Assembly (NCBI GenBank): GCA_021827245.1
Contig: JAKAWN010000226.1
Coordinates: 1-10,583 of the forward strand
Reading direction: 5' to 3'
DNA length: 10,583 nt
Source: Acidobacteriota bacterium
GTDB taxonomy: Bacteria; Acidobacteriota; Terriglobia; UBA7540
A program made the position numbers and the translations under genes. The stretch's first letter is position 1, and each line of letters begins with the position of its first letter. Below are positions 1-6,519 of this stretch, one piece after another. The notes below the pieces were generated by a model. That model saw only the letters and a list, made by a program, of their open reading frames with translations. It did not search any database and was not told the origin of the DNA.

Positions 1-401
1 TCTCCGAAATCATTCGCGCAGATTCGCATGCTGCCAAGGGTGCTTCGTTTGAAAACAATTGGAGAACCCATTGCTGCTGTGATGAAACATCCCTAGTCGT
101 AGGGAATCCTTTAGCCGCACATTTAAAAGTCAACGCGGATGCGCTATACAAAAATCGAATTCTTGAGCTCCAATTCTGATCTAGATCCGGCTCGCAGACT
201 GCTCAAAGTCCGACGGACAGGTCACTTGCTGCTCTGCGTTCAAGAAGTACTCTATCAGCTGCGTTTGCCTTGGAGAACGCCAAACAGTTTCGCCCATCTG
301 AGCTCATGCAGGCACTTATACGCTGCGCTTCAAGTGGCTTCTATGGCTGTCGGATGTTAATAGACATCCTCATCATCCGCACAGAATCACGGATGTTCCA
401 A
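1..401. other. Left-edge region without a supported gene
   Basis: I see no convincing gene here. A plus-strand ATG frame at 139-360 has no recognisable domain and an unlikely composition. Another plus-strand frame is open from base 3 to a TGA at 177-179 (58 codons) and could be the tail of a gene entering from the left, but its translation suggests no family and its length is compatible with chance. A small perfect hairpin with 6-bp arms (TCCCTA, GTCG loop, TAGGGA) lies at 90-105 without a clear T-run. Two further hairpins directly behind the receptor gene are listed separately. Confidence 0.5.
352..395 (-). terminator. Two adjacent hairpins behind the TonB receptor gene, possible transcription end
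   Basis: On the minus strand the receptor stop codon is followed within about 6 bases by an inverted repeat CATCCG-N10-CGGATG (374-395) and then by GGATGT-N6-ACATCC (352-369). The four arms share the GGATGT/ACATCC core, so alternative pairings are possible. Neither hairpin is followed by a good T-run, so a classical intrinsic terminator is not proven. Position is the main argument for a role in ending or stabilising the receptor transcript. Confidence 0.25.
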
Positions 402-3400
402 CTAAAAGATGAGTTTCAACCCAAACTGTATTTGTCTGGGGGGTTGTGAAGTCGAAAAAATCTGGCCAAACTGCGGGGTGCCGAAACTTGTGTTTGGAAA
501 ATTGAAGTTGGGGTGGTTAAATGCGTTGAAGAATTCGGCTCTAAATTCTGCTGTGAGTCGCTCAGTAATGCTGGTGTTTTTCTGAAGTGCAATGTCCCAG
601 AGTTGAGTCCCCGGTCCAATCACGCTGCCGCGGTTTGCATTGCCATACGTATATAGGGGGGGGCGTGCAAAGCAACTCGTTTTGAAAAACATGGCGACCT
701 CGGCGCCACTGCCACGGCCACCGCCCAAATTGGGGTCACATATTTCGTTAGGGTATCCCCCGGAAACACCGTTGTTGAGATTGTCGAAGGAGTTGTAGAT
801 GGGACCGACGGGCATCCCACTGAAAATTGATGTCACGCCATCAAGTTGCCATCCATCAATAAGTTTAGCTGTTGCACCTCTTGCTTGGCTGGCGAAACGA
901 CGGCCTGAGCCGAATGGAAGTGCGTAAATGTAGCTGAAGGTCAGTGCGTTCGCTACATTAAAATCTGAAAGAGCCCGTTCGGCTTTGTTGTTCATGGGTT
1001 GCTGTACTCCAAGACCACGTCCTTCAATATAACTTTCCCCGACGTCGTCAATACTCTTGGAAAAGCTATACGCAGCAGTGAAAGCAAGACCTGCAGAAAA
1101 TCGGCGTTTTGCTTGGAGTTGCAGGCCGTGGTAGATCGAATCACCACCTGACACTTGAAGGGTCATCCCACCAGCAGGATAAGATCCAGCAGGGATTATG
1201 CCACCTGCGCCCGGTCTTATGAGAAGTTGCGTGAAAGGCCGTCGAGGGTCAATGGGACCTGGCCCCAGAGGCGCAGCATTATAACCATCGTAGCTCACGA
1301 GATGGGTACCCCTATTACCCACATACGCAATGGAAAAGAGGGTTCCGCGCACATTTCTCTCAATCATCAGATTCCACTCCTGGACATAACCAGGCTGGAA
1401 GTTCTTGGCGATTGCTGTCGCGCCGAATCCGGTCGCAGTACTCGCAGCGAGTGGATTTGTTCTATCAAAGCTCGAAAGGTTAGAAAAATCGACAGTCGAG
1501 CCAAGGCTTGCTTCAAAGGGGGAATTGATGGAAATGTTCACAATTGGGTCAGCCGTCATCGGTTGCCAGTAAATGCCGTAAGCGCCCCGAACAACGGTAT
1601 TGGTAGTAGCTCGATACGCGAAACCTAGGCGAGGCGCAAAGAGCTTATTCCAAGGCGCATCGAAAAGTGGCTTTCCCCATCCTGGCAGAGGGTTGTTTCC
1701 CGTCATATTTACAGCAACGGGAGGCGAGCTGAGGTCGTAGTTGGCAACCGTGTTGCTCGCAGAGACATAGCCCCCATCACGATCCCAGCGAAGACCTAGG
1801 TTTAGTGTAAGTCTCGATGTAGCTTTCCAGTCGTCTTGAAACCAAACACCCTCTGTCCAACGACGTGCATTGGGTTCGAACTGGTACGGGTCCGTCCCCA
1901 CACTTCGGGGGAGACCCAGCAAAAAGTCTGCAAACCCATTTCCCGTAAAGAATCCGTTGTAGCTCCAGGATCCTGTAGGTAATATCGTTTCCGGAAAGTG
2001 ATCGATATTGTGGGTCACGTTAACGCCCATACTCATGGCGTGCCTACCTCGCGTGGCGAACACTGTACCATTGTAATAGAAGCTATAGTTGTAAATTCTC
2101 CGTGGACGACCAAAGTAAGAATCCCCGAACTGAGAAAAGCCCGATACCCCAATCACTGGTGGGGCAAGTTGGGAATCCGCCACTGTACTAAACCCCGTGG
2201 CCCCCAAGACCCCAAGTTCATCTAACATGTTAGCGTTGCTGGCGTTACCAACTGGCTCATGATCATCATATAACTGGTAACCGAAGAGACCGTCAATAAC
2301 GGTAGTGGGGCTAATGTCGCGAGTATAATCAAGAGCTATGTTATCGCCGTAGCGCTGTTGGTGCCGGGTAAAGCCCGGCACTATAACTGGCTCATAGGAA
2401 CGCGCGTATGTGTATAGGATGTGCCCGTATATCCTACTCTTGTCGCCGAGCTGATCATCGACCCGCAGAAGATAGCTGTCATAATCTATCGGTTGGACAG
2501 CCATCCGGCGATAGTTCCCTGACCCTATAGGGACGTTCGTGTTTGGCAATGGAATCCAATCCTGTAGCCATTTTGTGCTTAGGGGATTAATCATGCTGCT
2601 CAAGTTATTCCCCGGGATGGGCTGTCCAGTGTAAGGGTTGGTAAGCTGCGTGGATAACGACGACAAATCTCCGTTGCGCATGGCTGCAGTCGGATAATCC
2701 CCTACAAAAGGTACCCCTGTGCTTTGTCGGAAACCTTCGTAGCTTCCGAAAAAGAAGGTTTTGTCTTTCCGTATGGGGCCACCAAGAGTAAAACCAAACT
2801 GATTTCGCTTTAGTGGCGGCACGCTCGTGCTGAAGAAATCGCGCGAGTCTAAAGCGTCGTTACGCAAAAACTCCCAGACATCGCCGTGAAGTTGGTTAGT
2901 CCCTGACTTTACAGCGGCACTCACCATTGCCCCAGCGCCCCCAAAGTATGCAGCAGAGGCATTGCCTGTTTGCGTGCGAAACTCTGCAATAGCGTCCAGC
3001 GGTGGCAACACGGAAATGATAAAATCTTCGACATCGGCTGTGCTTACACCATCCAGGAAGTAGAGGTTGTTGGAGCCTCGCAGCCCATTCGCCACCACGT
3101 TTCCGGGTGCGACAGATTCGGTTATATTACTGAAGTTCATGCTTTCTCCGATAAATGGGGTCACCCCGGGCGCAAGATAGTTCAGACTGATCCAACTCCT
3201 TCCATTTAGAGGCAGCGTCTCAATCTGCTTCTGGCCGACAACCGTCCCGATTGTTCCAGAGTTCGTATTAAGCTGATTTGGGGTGGCTGTAACCTGAACT
3301 TGTTGCGTTATGCCCCCAACAGATAATTTGATATCGGCTGACTTTATCTGGTCGACCTCCGTTACGACGCGGGTGAGGATTGCCTCTTTGAATCCGGGAG

Positions 3401-3686
3401 CATGAACAATTACCGTATATGAACCAGGGGGAACATTTCGAACGATATACACTCCGGCCGCCGTTGAACTGGTCGACCACTTAACACCGGTGGCCTCGTT
3501 TTCAACCGTCACCTTTGCCTTTGGTATGACTGCTCCCGACGGATCAGTAATGATTCCCGTAATGGCAGAGGCCCCGATCTGCGCACGAAGAGAAACAGGT
3601 AGCAACAAGAAAACGAGCACCACCACATACGCAATAGAGCTGCGTTGCAGAGATTCCACTCTAAGGTGAGTTTTAAGATCTCTCAT
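402..3686 (-). CDS. TonB-dependent outer-membrane receptor, Oar-like, with carboxypeptidase regulatory-like domain
   Basis: Predicted outer-membrane beta-barrel receptor of 1094 residues that would take up a large or scarce substrate using TonB/ExbB energy. Residues 18-35 form a signal peptide with a hydrophobic core and likely cleavage after LRA. Residues 40-125 are a carboxypeptidase-regulatory-like beta-sandwich (GIITDPSGAVIPKAKV, then GVYIVRNVPPGSY). A plug domain follows from about 145 (IETLPLNGRSW), then a long barrel ending in the terminal Phe typical of outer-membrane proteins (GLKLIF). This layout and length match the receptors abundant in Acidobacteria. The frame stays open upstream to 3746, but I chose the ATG at 3686 because GGGAGG sits just before it, the signal peptide then falls at the N-terminus, and a candidate promoter overlaps the longer version. 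The substrate cannot be read from the sequence. The gap to the dehydratase gene suggests its own transcription unit. Confidence 0.93.
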   Translation of the reverse strand: MRDLKTHLRVESLQRSSIAYVVVLVFLLLPVSLRAQIGASAITGIITDPSGAVIPKAKVTVENEATGVKWSTSSTAAGVYIVRNVPPGSYTVIVHAPGFKEAILTRVVTEVDQIKSADIKLSVGGITQQVQVTATPNQLNTNSGTIGTVVGQKQIETLPLNGRSWISLNYLAPGVTPFIGESMNFSNITESVAPGNVVANGLRGSNNLYFLDGVSTADVEDFIISVLPPLDAIAEFRTQTGNASAAYFGGAGAMVSAAVKSGTNQLHGDVWEFLRNDALDSRDFFSTSVPPLKRNQFGFTLGGPIRKDKTFFFGSYEGFRQSTGVPFVGDYPTAAMRNGDLSSLSTQLTNPYTGQPIPGNNLSSMINPLSTKWLQDWIPLPNTNVPIGSGNYRRMAVQPIDYDSYLLRVDDQLGDKSRIYGHILYTYARSYEPVIVPGFTRHQQRYGDNIALDYTRDISPTTVIDGLFGYQLYDDHEPVGNASNANMLDELGVLGATGFSTVADSQLAPPVIGVSGFSQFGDSYFGRPRRIYNYSFYYNGTVFATRGRHAMSMGVNVTHNIDHFPETILPTGSWSYNGFFTGNGFADFLLGLPRSVGTDPYQFEPNARRWTEGVWFQDDWKATSRLTLNLGLRWDRDGGYVSASNTVANYDLSSPPVAVNMTGNNPLPGWGKPLFDAPWNKLFAPRLGFAYRATTNTVVRGAYGIYWQPMTADPIVNISINSPFEASLGSTVDFSNLSSFDRTNPLAASTATGFGATAIAKNFQPGYVQEWNLMIERNVRGTLFSIAYVGNRGTHLVSYDGYNAAPLGPGPIDPRRPFTQLLIRPGAGGIIPAGSYPAGGMTLQVSGGDSIYHGLQLQAKRRFSAGLAFTAAYSFSKSIDDVGESYIEGRGLGVQQPMNNKAERALSDFNVANALTFSYIYALPFGSGRRFASQARGATAKLIDGWQLDGVTSIFSGMPVGPIYNSFDNLNNGVSGGYPNEICDPNLGGGRGSGAEVAMFFKTSCFARPPLYTYGNANRGSVIGPGTQLWDIALQKNTSITERLTAEFRAEFFNAFNHPNFNFPNTSFGTPQFGQIFSTSQPPRQIQFGLKLIF

Positions 3687-3735
3687 GTTCTTCCTCCCAG
3701 CATCTAGATTACCCAAGCCCCGACGAACACGCAGC

Positions 3736-3764
3736 AATCTATGCAAAGCGAAACTACATGTAAA
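3736..3764 (-). promoter_or_regulatory. Candidate sigma-70-type promoter for the TonB receptor gene
   Basis: On the minus strand TTTACA (3759-3764, five of six matches to TTGACA) is separated by 17 bases from TAGATT (3736-3741, four of six matches to TATAAT). Transcription would begin near 3729, leaving a leader of roughly 40 bases with the ribosome site GGGAGG before the ATG at 3686. It fits the chosen start, but this kind of match occurs by chance in AT-rich gaps. Confidence 0.35.
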
Positions 3765-4058
3765 GCAAATTTATCGCACCAAGCCGGTTTAAAAAGCTGA
3801 CTGGCTGGGGTATTGGCATCTCTTCAAGGGCTACCACATAAGGAAGGTGGACGACGGAAGGCACGGATCGCTGACTTGAACCTTCATCGCCAGACCTTCT
3901 GGTAACGCTATCAAATTTGCTACGCCCGCCCCATTCGTATGGACTGGCCCTACTCATCGGGATTAGCCCTGCCGAAACTTTCCACATGGATTCAGCCACA
4001 TACCCCAACCCGGATCATGAAGATAATGGTCTTCTGCGCTGAAACACAAAAGGCCCAT
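3765..4058. other. Non-coding gap between dehydratase and receptor genes
   Basis: Nothing clearly coding is visible. A minus-strand frame at 3754-4008 (84 codons) has no good ribosome site, no recognisable domain, and runs over the candidate promoter. A short inverted repeat GAAGA-N6-TCTTC lies at 4019-4034, downstream of the dehydratase stop, without a T-run. I see no strong terminator. Confidence 0.4.
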
Positions 4059-5042
4059 TCAGGCTAGGCATAATGTCCGTAAATCCGCAATCTGATCAAC
4101 GGTAATATTGCCCCCACTTATCACTGCCACAGTTCGTCCCTTTTTCTTAGGGTTTGCCAGCAGCCCGGCAAAGCTTGCAGCCCCCGAAGGTTCGGCCAAA
4201 ACCTTGGCTTCCTCAAGTAGGAAGAGCATCGATTGTAGAATTTCGTAATCCCTTACCAGAATCACATCTTCCACATAGCGCTGAACAATAGAATAGTTGA
4301 GCGCTTCAGTAACCCTAGCAGCCAGCCCGTCCGCAATAGTCTCAACCTGCGGTAGAGGAAATGGTCCGTCGTGTTTGAGCGCCTCCGTCATTGCGTCGGA
4401 ATGCTCCGGCTCAACCCCGTATATGCGCGTTTGCGGACGCTGCTCCTTGATTGCCACGGCAATGCCTGAGATTAATCCGCCTCCCCCTATGGGAACATAA
4501 ACTTCGTCAACATCGGGCAAATCCTCAATAATTTCAAGCCCGACTGTGCCCTGCCCGGCCAAGAGTACGGGATCGGCAAAAGGATGGACCTGGCTGTACC
4601 CATGCTTGGCAGAAAGCTGATCGACCCTTTGCTGCCGGGTATCGGAAGTGGTGCCATGATTGACGATTTCCGCGCCCAACTTCTCCAGTAACACAGTCTT
4701 ATGAGGATTGGCCTTTTCAGGCAGGACAACGATGCACCGCGCCCCAAAGAGCGACGCCGCATACGCCACCCCCAGTCCATGATTCCCGGAACTAGCACAG
4801 ATGATTCCTCTCTTCTTCTCTACAAGACTGAATGTCGTCACTTTGCTGAGCGCGCCGCGAGCTTTGAACGCCCCGGTCCGCTGCAAGCTCTCCAGCTTTA
4901 AGAAGACCGCTAAACCGGCACGCTCACTGGCGGCGCTACTCAGCACCAAAGGCGTCCGAATGATCTCTCGGCCAATTCTGGCTCTTGCTGCTTTGACATC
5001 GTCAATTGTGACTGCTAAGGACTGCCCGAGTCGATGCTTCAT
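4059..5042 (-). CDS. PLP-dependent serine/threonine dehydratase-like enzyme (fold type II)
   Basis: Cytosolic pyridoxal-phosphate enzyme of 327 residues, expected to eliminate water and ammonia from a beta-hydroxy amino acid to give a 2-oxo acid, or to racemise serine. Visible motifs are the Schiff-base lysine K60 in RTGAFKARGA, the cofactor-contacting SSGNHG (84-89), the phosphate-binding glycine loop GGGGL (186-190), EPSGAA (284-289) and SGGN (309-312). There is no C-terminal ACT or regulatory domain, so it is not an allosteric biosynthetic IlvA; the length matches the short catabolic form. SSGNHG resembles serine racemase and hydroxyectoine-type dehydratases more than the SAGNHAQ of IlvA/TdcB, so the substrate is open. 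The frame extends to an ATG at 5096 without a ribosome site; the ATG at 5042 has GGAG nine bases upstream and starts the protein where the family does. It lies 96 bases behind the oxidoreductase stop, probably in one operon. Confidence 0.9.
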   Translation of the reverse strand: MKHRLGQSLAVTIDDVKAARARIGREIIRTPLVLSSAASERAGLAVFLKLESLQRTGAFKARGALSKVTTFSLVEKKRGIICASSGNHGLGVAYAASLFGARCIVVLPEKANPHKTVLLEKLGAEIVNHGTTSDTRQQRVDQLSAKHGYSQVHPFADPVLLAGQGTVGLEIIEDLPDVDEVYVPIGGGGLISGIAVAIKEQRPQTRIYGVEPEHSDAMTEALKHDGPFPLPQVETIADGLAARVTEALNYSIVQRYVEDVILVRDYEILQSMLFLLEEAKVLAEPSGAASFAGLLANPKKKGRTVAVISGGNITVDQIADLRTLCLA

Positions 5043-5138
5043 ATCCGCATTCTCCGAGGAATTGGATGCCCAACAACTCTGGTCCCCGAACTGCATTGAG
5101 ACTGTAACAAGCCGCGAAACGTGAGTTGGATATCAGCC

Positions 5139-6137
5139 TCAAACGTCTATTTCACGGTCCGAGCGAGCTGATTCCTCAAGAGCGAGTGCAATTCGCACGG
5201 CCTCCACGCCATCCTCCGCAGTCACGATCGTGGGCTGCCGGTTTTCCAATGCGCACAAAGCAAAATAACTGAGCTCTTCCCGCAGTGCGCCGTAGACTGA
5301 GCCTCTGAGGCGCGGTTCGTAACCGACATCTGGATTTTCAACCCCGTCTTCTCGCCAGATCGAAAGACCGGAGTGCAGCACGTCTATATTCGCCACTCCT
5401 GAGGTCGTGATTACCTGCATGAAATCATCTAGGAACGATGTCTTGTCCGGAATTACCCATGACGTCTGAATTAAGGCCAACGCTCCATCTCGGAATTTCA
5501 TCAGCCCACACACCAAGTCGGCTCCCGTCTCGGGTTCGATGGTAACTTCGTAGCAGCGCACACTCCGAACCCTTCCCATGTACCAAAGAATTGTATCAAT
5601 GTCGTGAATGGAGGTCTCAAGCATCAACGGTGTACGCTTGTAGACGCTCCCTTGCCACTTAGGACGATTTCGCCTTGCATAGATCGACAAAATGCGCCCG
5701 AGGCGCCCGGCTTCGAGCTGCTCTTTAACCGTGGCATATTTAGTTTCGAAGCGTAGCAAATGTCCCGGCATCAAGATTCGATCTGCCTCGCGGGCAGCAA
5801 GAAGCATCCCTTCGGCATCTTCAGTCTTCGTGGCCATGGGTTTTTCGACAAACACGTGTTTGCCGTTTCTGAGAGCCGAAAGAACAGGTTCAACATGCTG
5901 ATTTTCGGTACTCGCTACACTCACGGCATCAACATGACGAGATTCACAAATCTCCCCGAAGTCCTTTGCCACCCAGTCCACGCCATACCGGGAGGCCAAC
6001 TCTTTAGCGCGGTCTAGAATTGGGTCCGCAACAGCCATAACCCGTACAAAGGGAATTCCCACCATAGTTGCTAAGTGGCTTTCACCAAAGGCTCCGCACC
6101 CGATTAGCCCGATTCGCAGGACTGGTAGCTTCGACAT
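5139..6137 (-). CDS. Gfo/Idh/MocA-family NAD(P)-dependent oxidoreductase (copy 1)
   Basis: Cytosolic dehydrogenase of 332 residues acting on a sugar, polyol or related hydroxy compound. The N-terminal Rossmann fold shows GLIGCGAFG (10-18) and the family signature EKP (98-100), whose lysine takes part in catalysis. The C-terminal substrate domain carries the expected catalytic histidine in SIHDID (H178, with D179 and D181), after the shared block MPGHLLRFET (123-132). The start has GAGG four bases upstream. It is clearly paralogous to the oxidoreductase at 8777-9778: MPGHLLRFET, ARRNR, HDID, LWY and the C-terminal RIALALEESA are shared or nearly so. Which substrate it oxidises, or whether it reduces a keto-sugar, cannot be read from the sequence. 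The dehydratase gene follows it closely. Upstream lie a perfect inverted repeat and a MITE-like element that may have cut it off from the kinase transcript. Confidence 0.93.
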   Translation of the reverse strand: MSKLPVLRIGLIGCGAFGESHLATMVGIPFVRVMAVADPILDRAKELASRYGVDWVAKDFGEICESRHVDAVSVASTENQHVEPVLSALRNGKHVFVEKPMATKTEDAEGMLLAAREADRILMPGHLLRFETKYATVKEQLEAGRLGRILSIYARRNRPKWQGSVYKRTPLMLETSIHDIDTILWYMGRVRSVRCYEVTIEPETGADLVCGLMKFRDGALALIQTSWVIPDKTSFLDDFMQVITTSGVANIDVLHSGLSIWREDGVENPDVGYEPRLRGSVYGALREELSYFALCALENRQPTIVTAEDGVEAVRIALALEESARSDREIDV

Positions 6138-6184
6138 AATTCCTCACTTTTGGCTTGGGTAGCCAACGAGACGAAAGGTCTGAA

Positions 6185-6202
6185 CCGATACGACAATATC
6201 GG
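6185..6202. promoter_or_regulatory. Perfect inverted repeat CCGATA-N6-TATCGG, possible operator
   Basis: The repeat has 6-bp arms and a 6-bp centre, and its near edge lies about 47 bases upstream of the oxidoreductase start at 6137. Size and position suit a dimeric repressor or activator site. No second copy was found in the window, no regulator gene is present, and no consensus promoter is obvious around it. Confidence 0.3.
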
Positions 6203-6260
6203 CAGCCAGCGCCATCCCGAATTTTGATAATGCCTCGCTCTCGACGTTAGTTAAGTGTCT

Positions 6261-6399
6261 TTAGCAGGTTGCTGAAAAACTCCTGGAAGTACCTTCAATG
6301 CGTGCTTTTGATGTCGCTAAGTTATTGATTCTCTGTTTGGACGAGCGATAAATTTGGCAATGTGTGGACCTCAAATAGAGTTTTTCAGCAACCTGTTAG
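6261..6399. repeat. TTAG direct repeats flanking the MITE-like element (target site duplication)
   Basis: Identical TTAG tetranucleotides directly abut both outer ends of the 18-bp inverted repeats. Their identity favours a single clean insertion over rearrangement between two elements, although four bases are limited evidence and a YTAR target preference raises the chance of coincidence. Confidence 0.55.
6265..6395. mobile_element. MITE-like element, 131 bp, with 18-bp terminal inverted repeats
   Basis: The ends are perfect 18-bp inverted repeats: CAGGTTGCTGAAAAACTC at 6265-6282 and its reverse complement at 6378-6395. Each end is flanked by TTAG (6261-6264 and 6396-6399), which fits a 4-bp target duplication of the YTAR type made by some IS5-related transposases. 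The roughly 95-bp interior is AT-rich and holds no transposase; its longest ATG frame on the plus strand is 17 codons. It is therefore a non-autonomous element or an internally deleted insertion sequence that would need a transposase encoded elsewhere. In RNA the ends could pair into a long hairpin between the kinase and oxidoreductase genes. The family assignment is tentative. Confidence 0.7.
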
Positions 6400-6440
6400 A
6401 GGGCGCCCTTAAACATTTTGTTCGTAATAAAGTGATCACT
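6400..6440. other. Two short perfect palindromes beside the element
   Basis: AGGGCGCCCT (6400-6409) and AGTGATCACT (6431-6440) are perfect 10-bp palindromes in the gap behind the kinase gene. Both lie inside the short broken reading frame, so they may be incidental. No regulator consensus is recognised. Confidence 0.2.
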
Positions 6441-6519
6441 GATGATCGATATCTTCCACGCCTTTTGGCTCATAGCCCACCCCCTCTGAAGTGACAAATC
6501 CCCGGGAAAAGTAGAGTAA

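Larger units (their letters stand above)
6144..6473 (-). pseudogene. Possible broken gene split by the MITE-like element
   Basis: An ATG at 6473 follows a G-rich ribosome-site-like stretch (AGAGGGGGT) and opens a 25-codon frame, including KISIISDHFITNKMFKGAL, that stops at a TAA inside the TTAG duplication next to the element. On the other side, 38 codons in the same phase (6144-6260) run to a TGA that overlaps the ribosome site of the oxidoreductase gene, an arrangement usual at an operon junction. The N-terminal piece recalls the beginning of D-isomer-specific 2-hydroxyacid dehydrogenases; this is an impression, not a domain match. Simple removal of the element and one TTAG copy would still leave the TAA, so other damage such as a stop mutation or internal deletion would be needed. 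Both pieces are short enough to be chance. Confidence 0.3.

Noticed and set aside
139..360. Plus-strand 73-codon frame at the left edge
   Set aside because: No good ribosome site, no family resemblance, and it runs into the hairpin region behind the receptor gene; likely chance.
1155..1628. Plus-strand open frame of 157 codons
   Set aside because: Antisense to the intact TonB receptor barrel, with shadow-like composition.
3754..4008. Minus-strand 84-codon frame between dehydratase and receptor
   Set aside because: Poor ribosome site, no domain, and overlap with the candidate receptor promoter; treated as non-coding.
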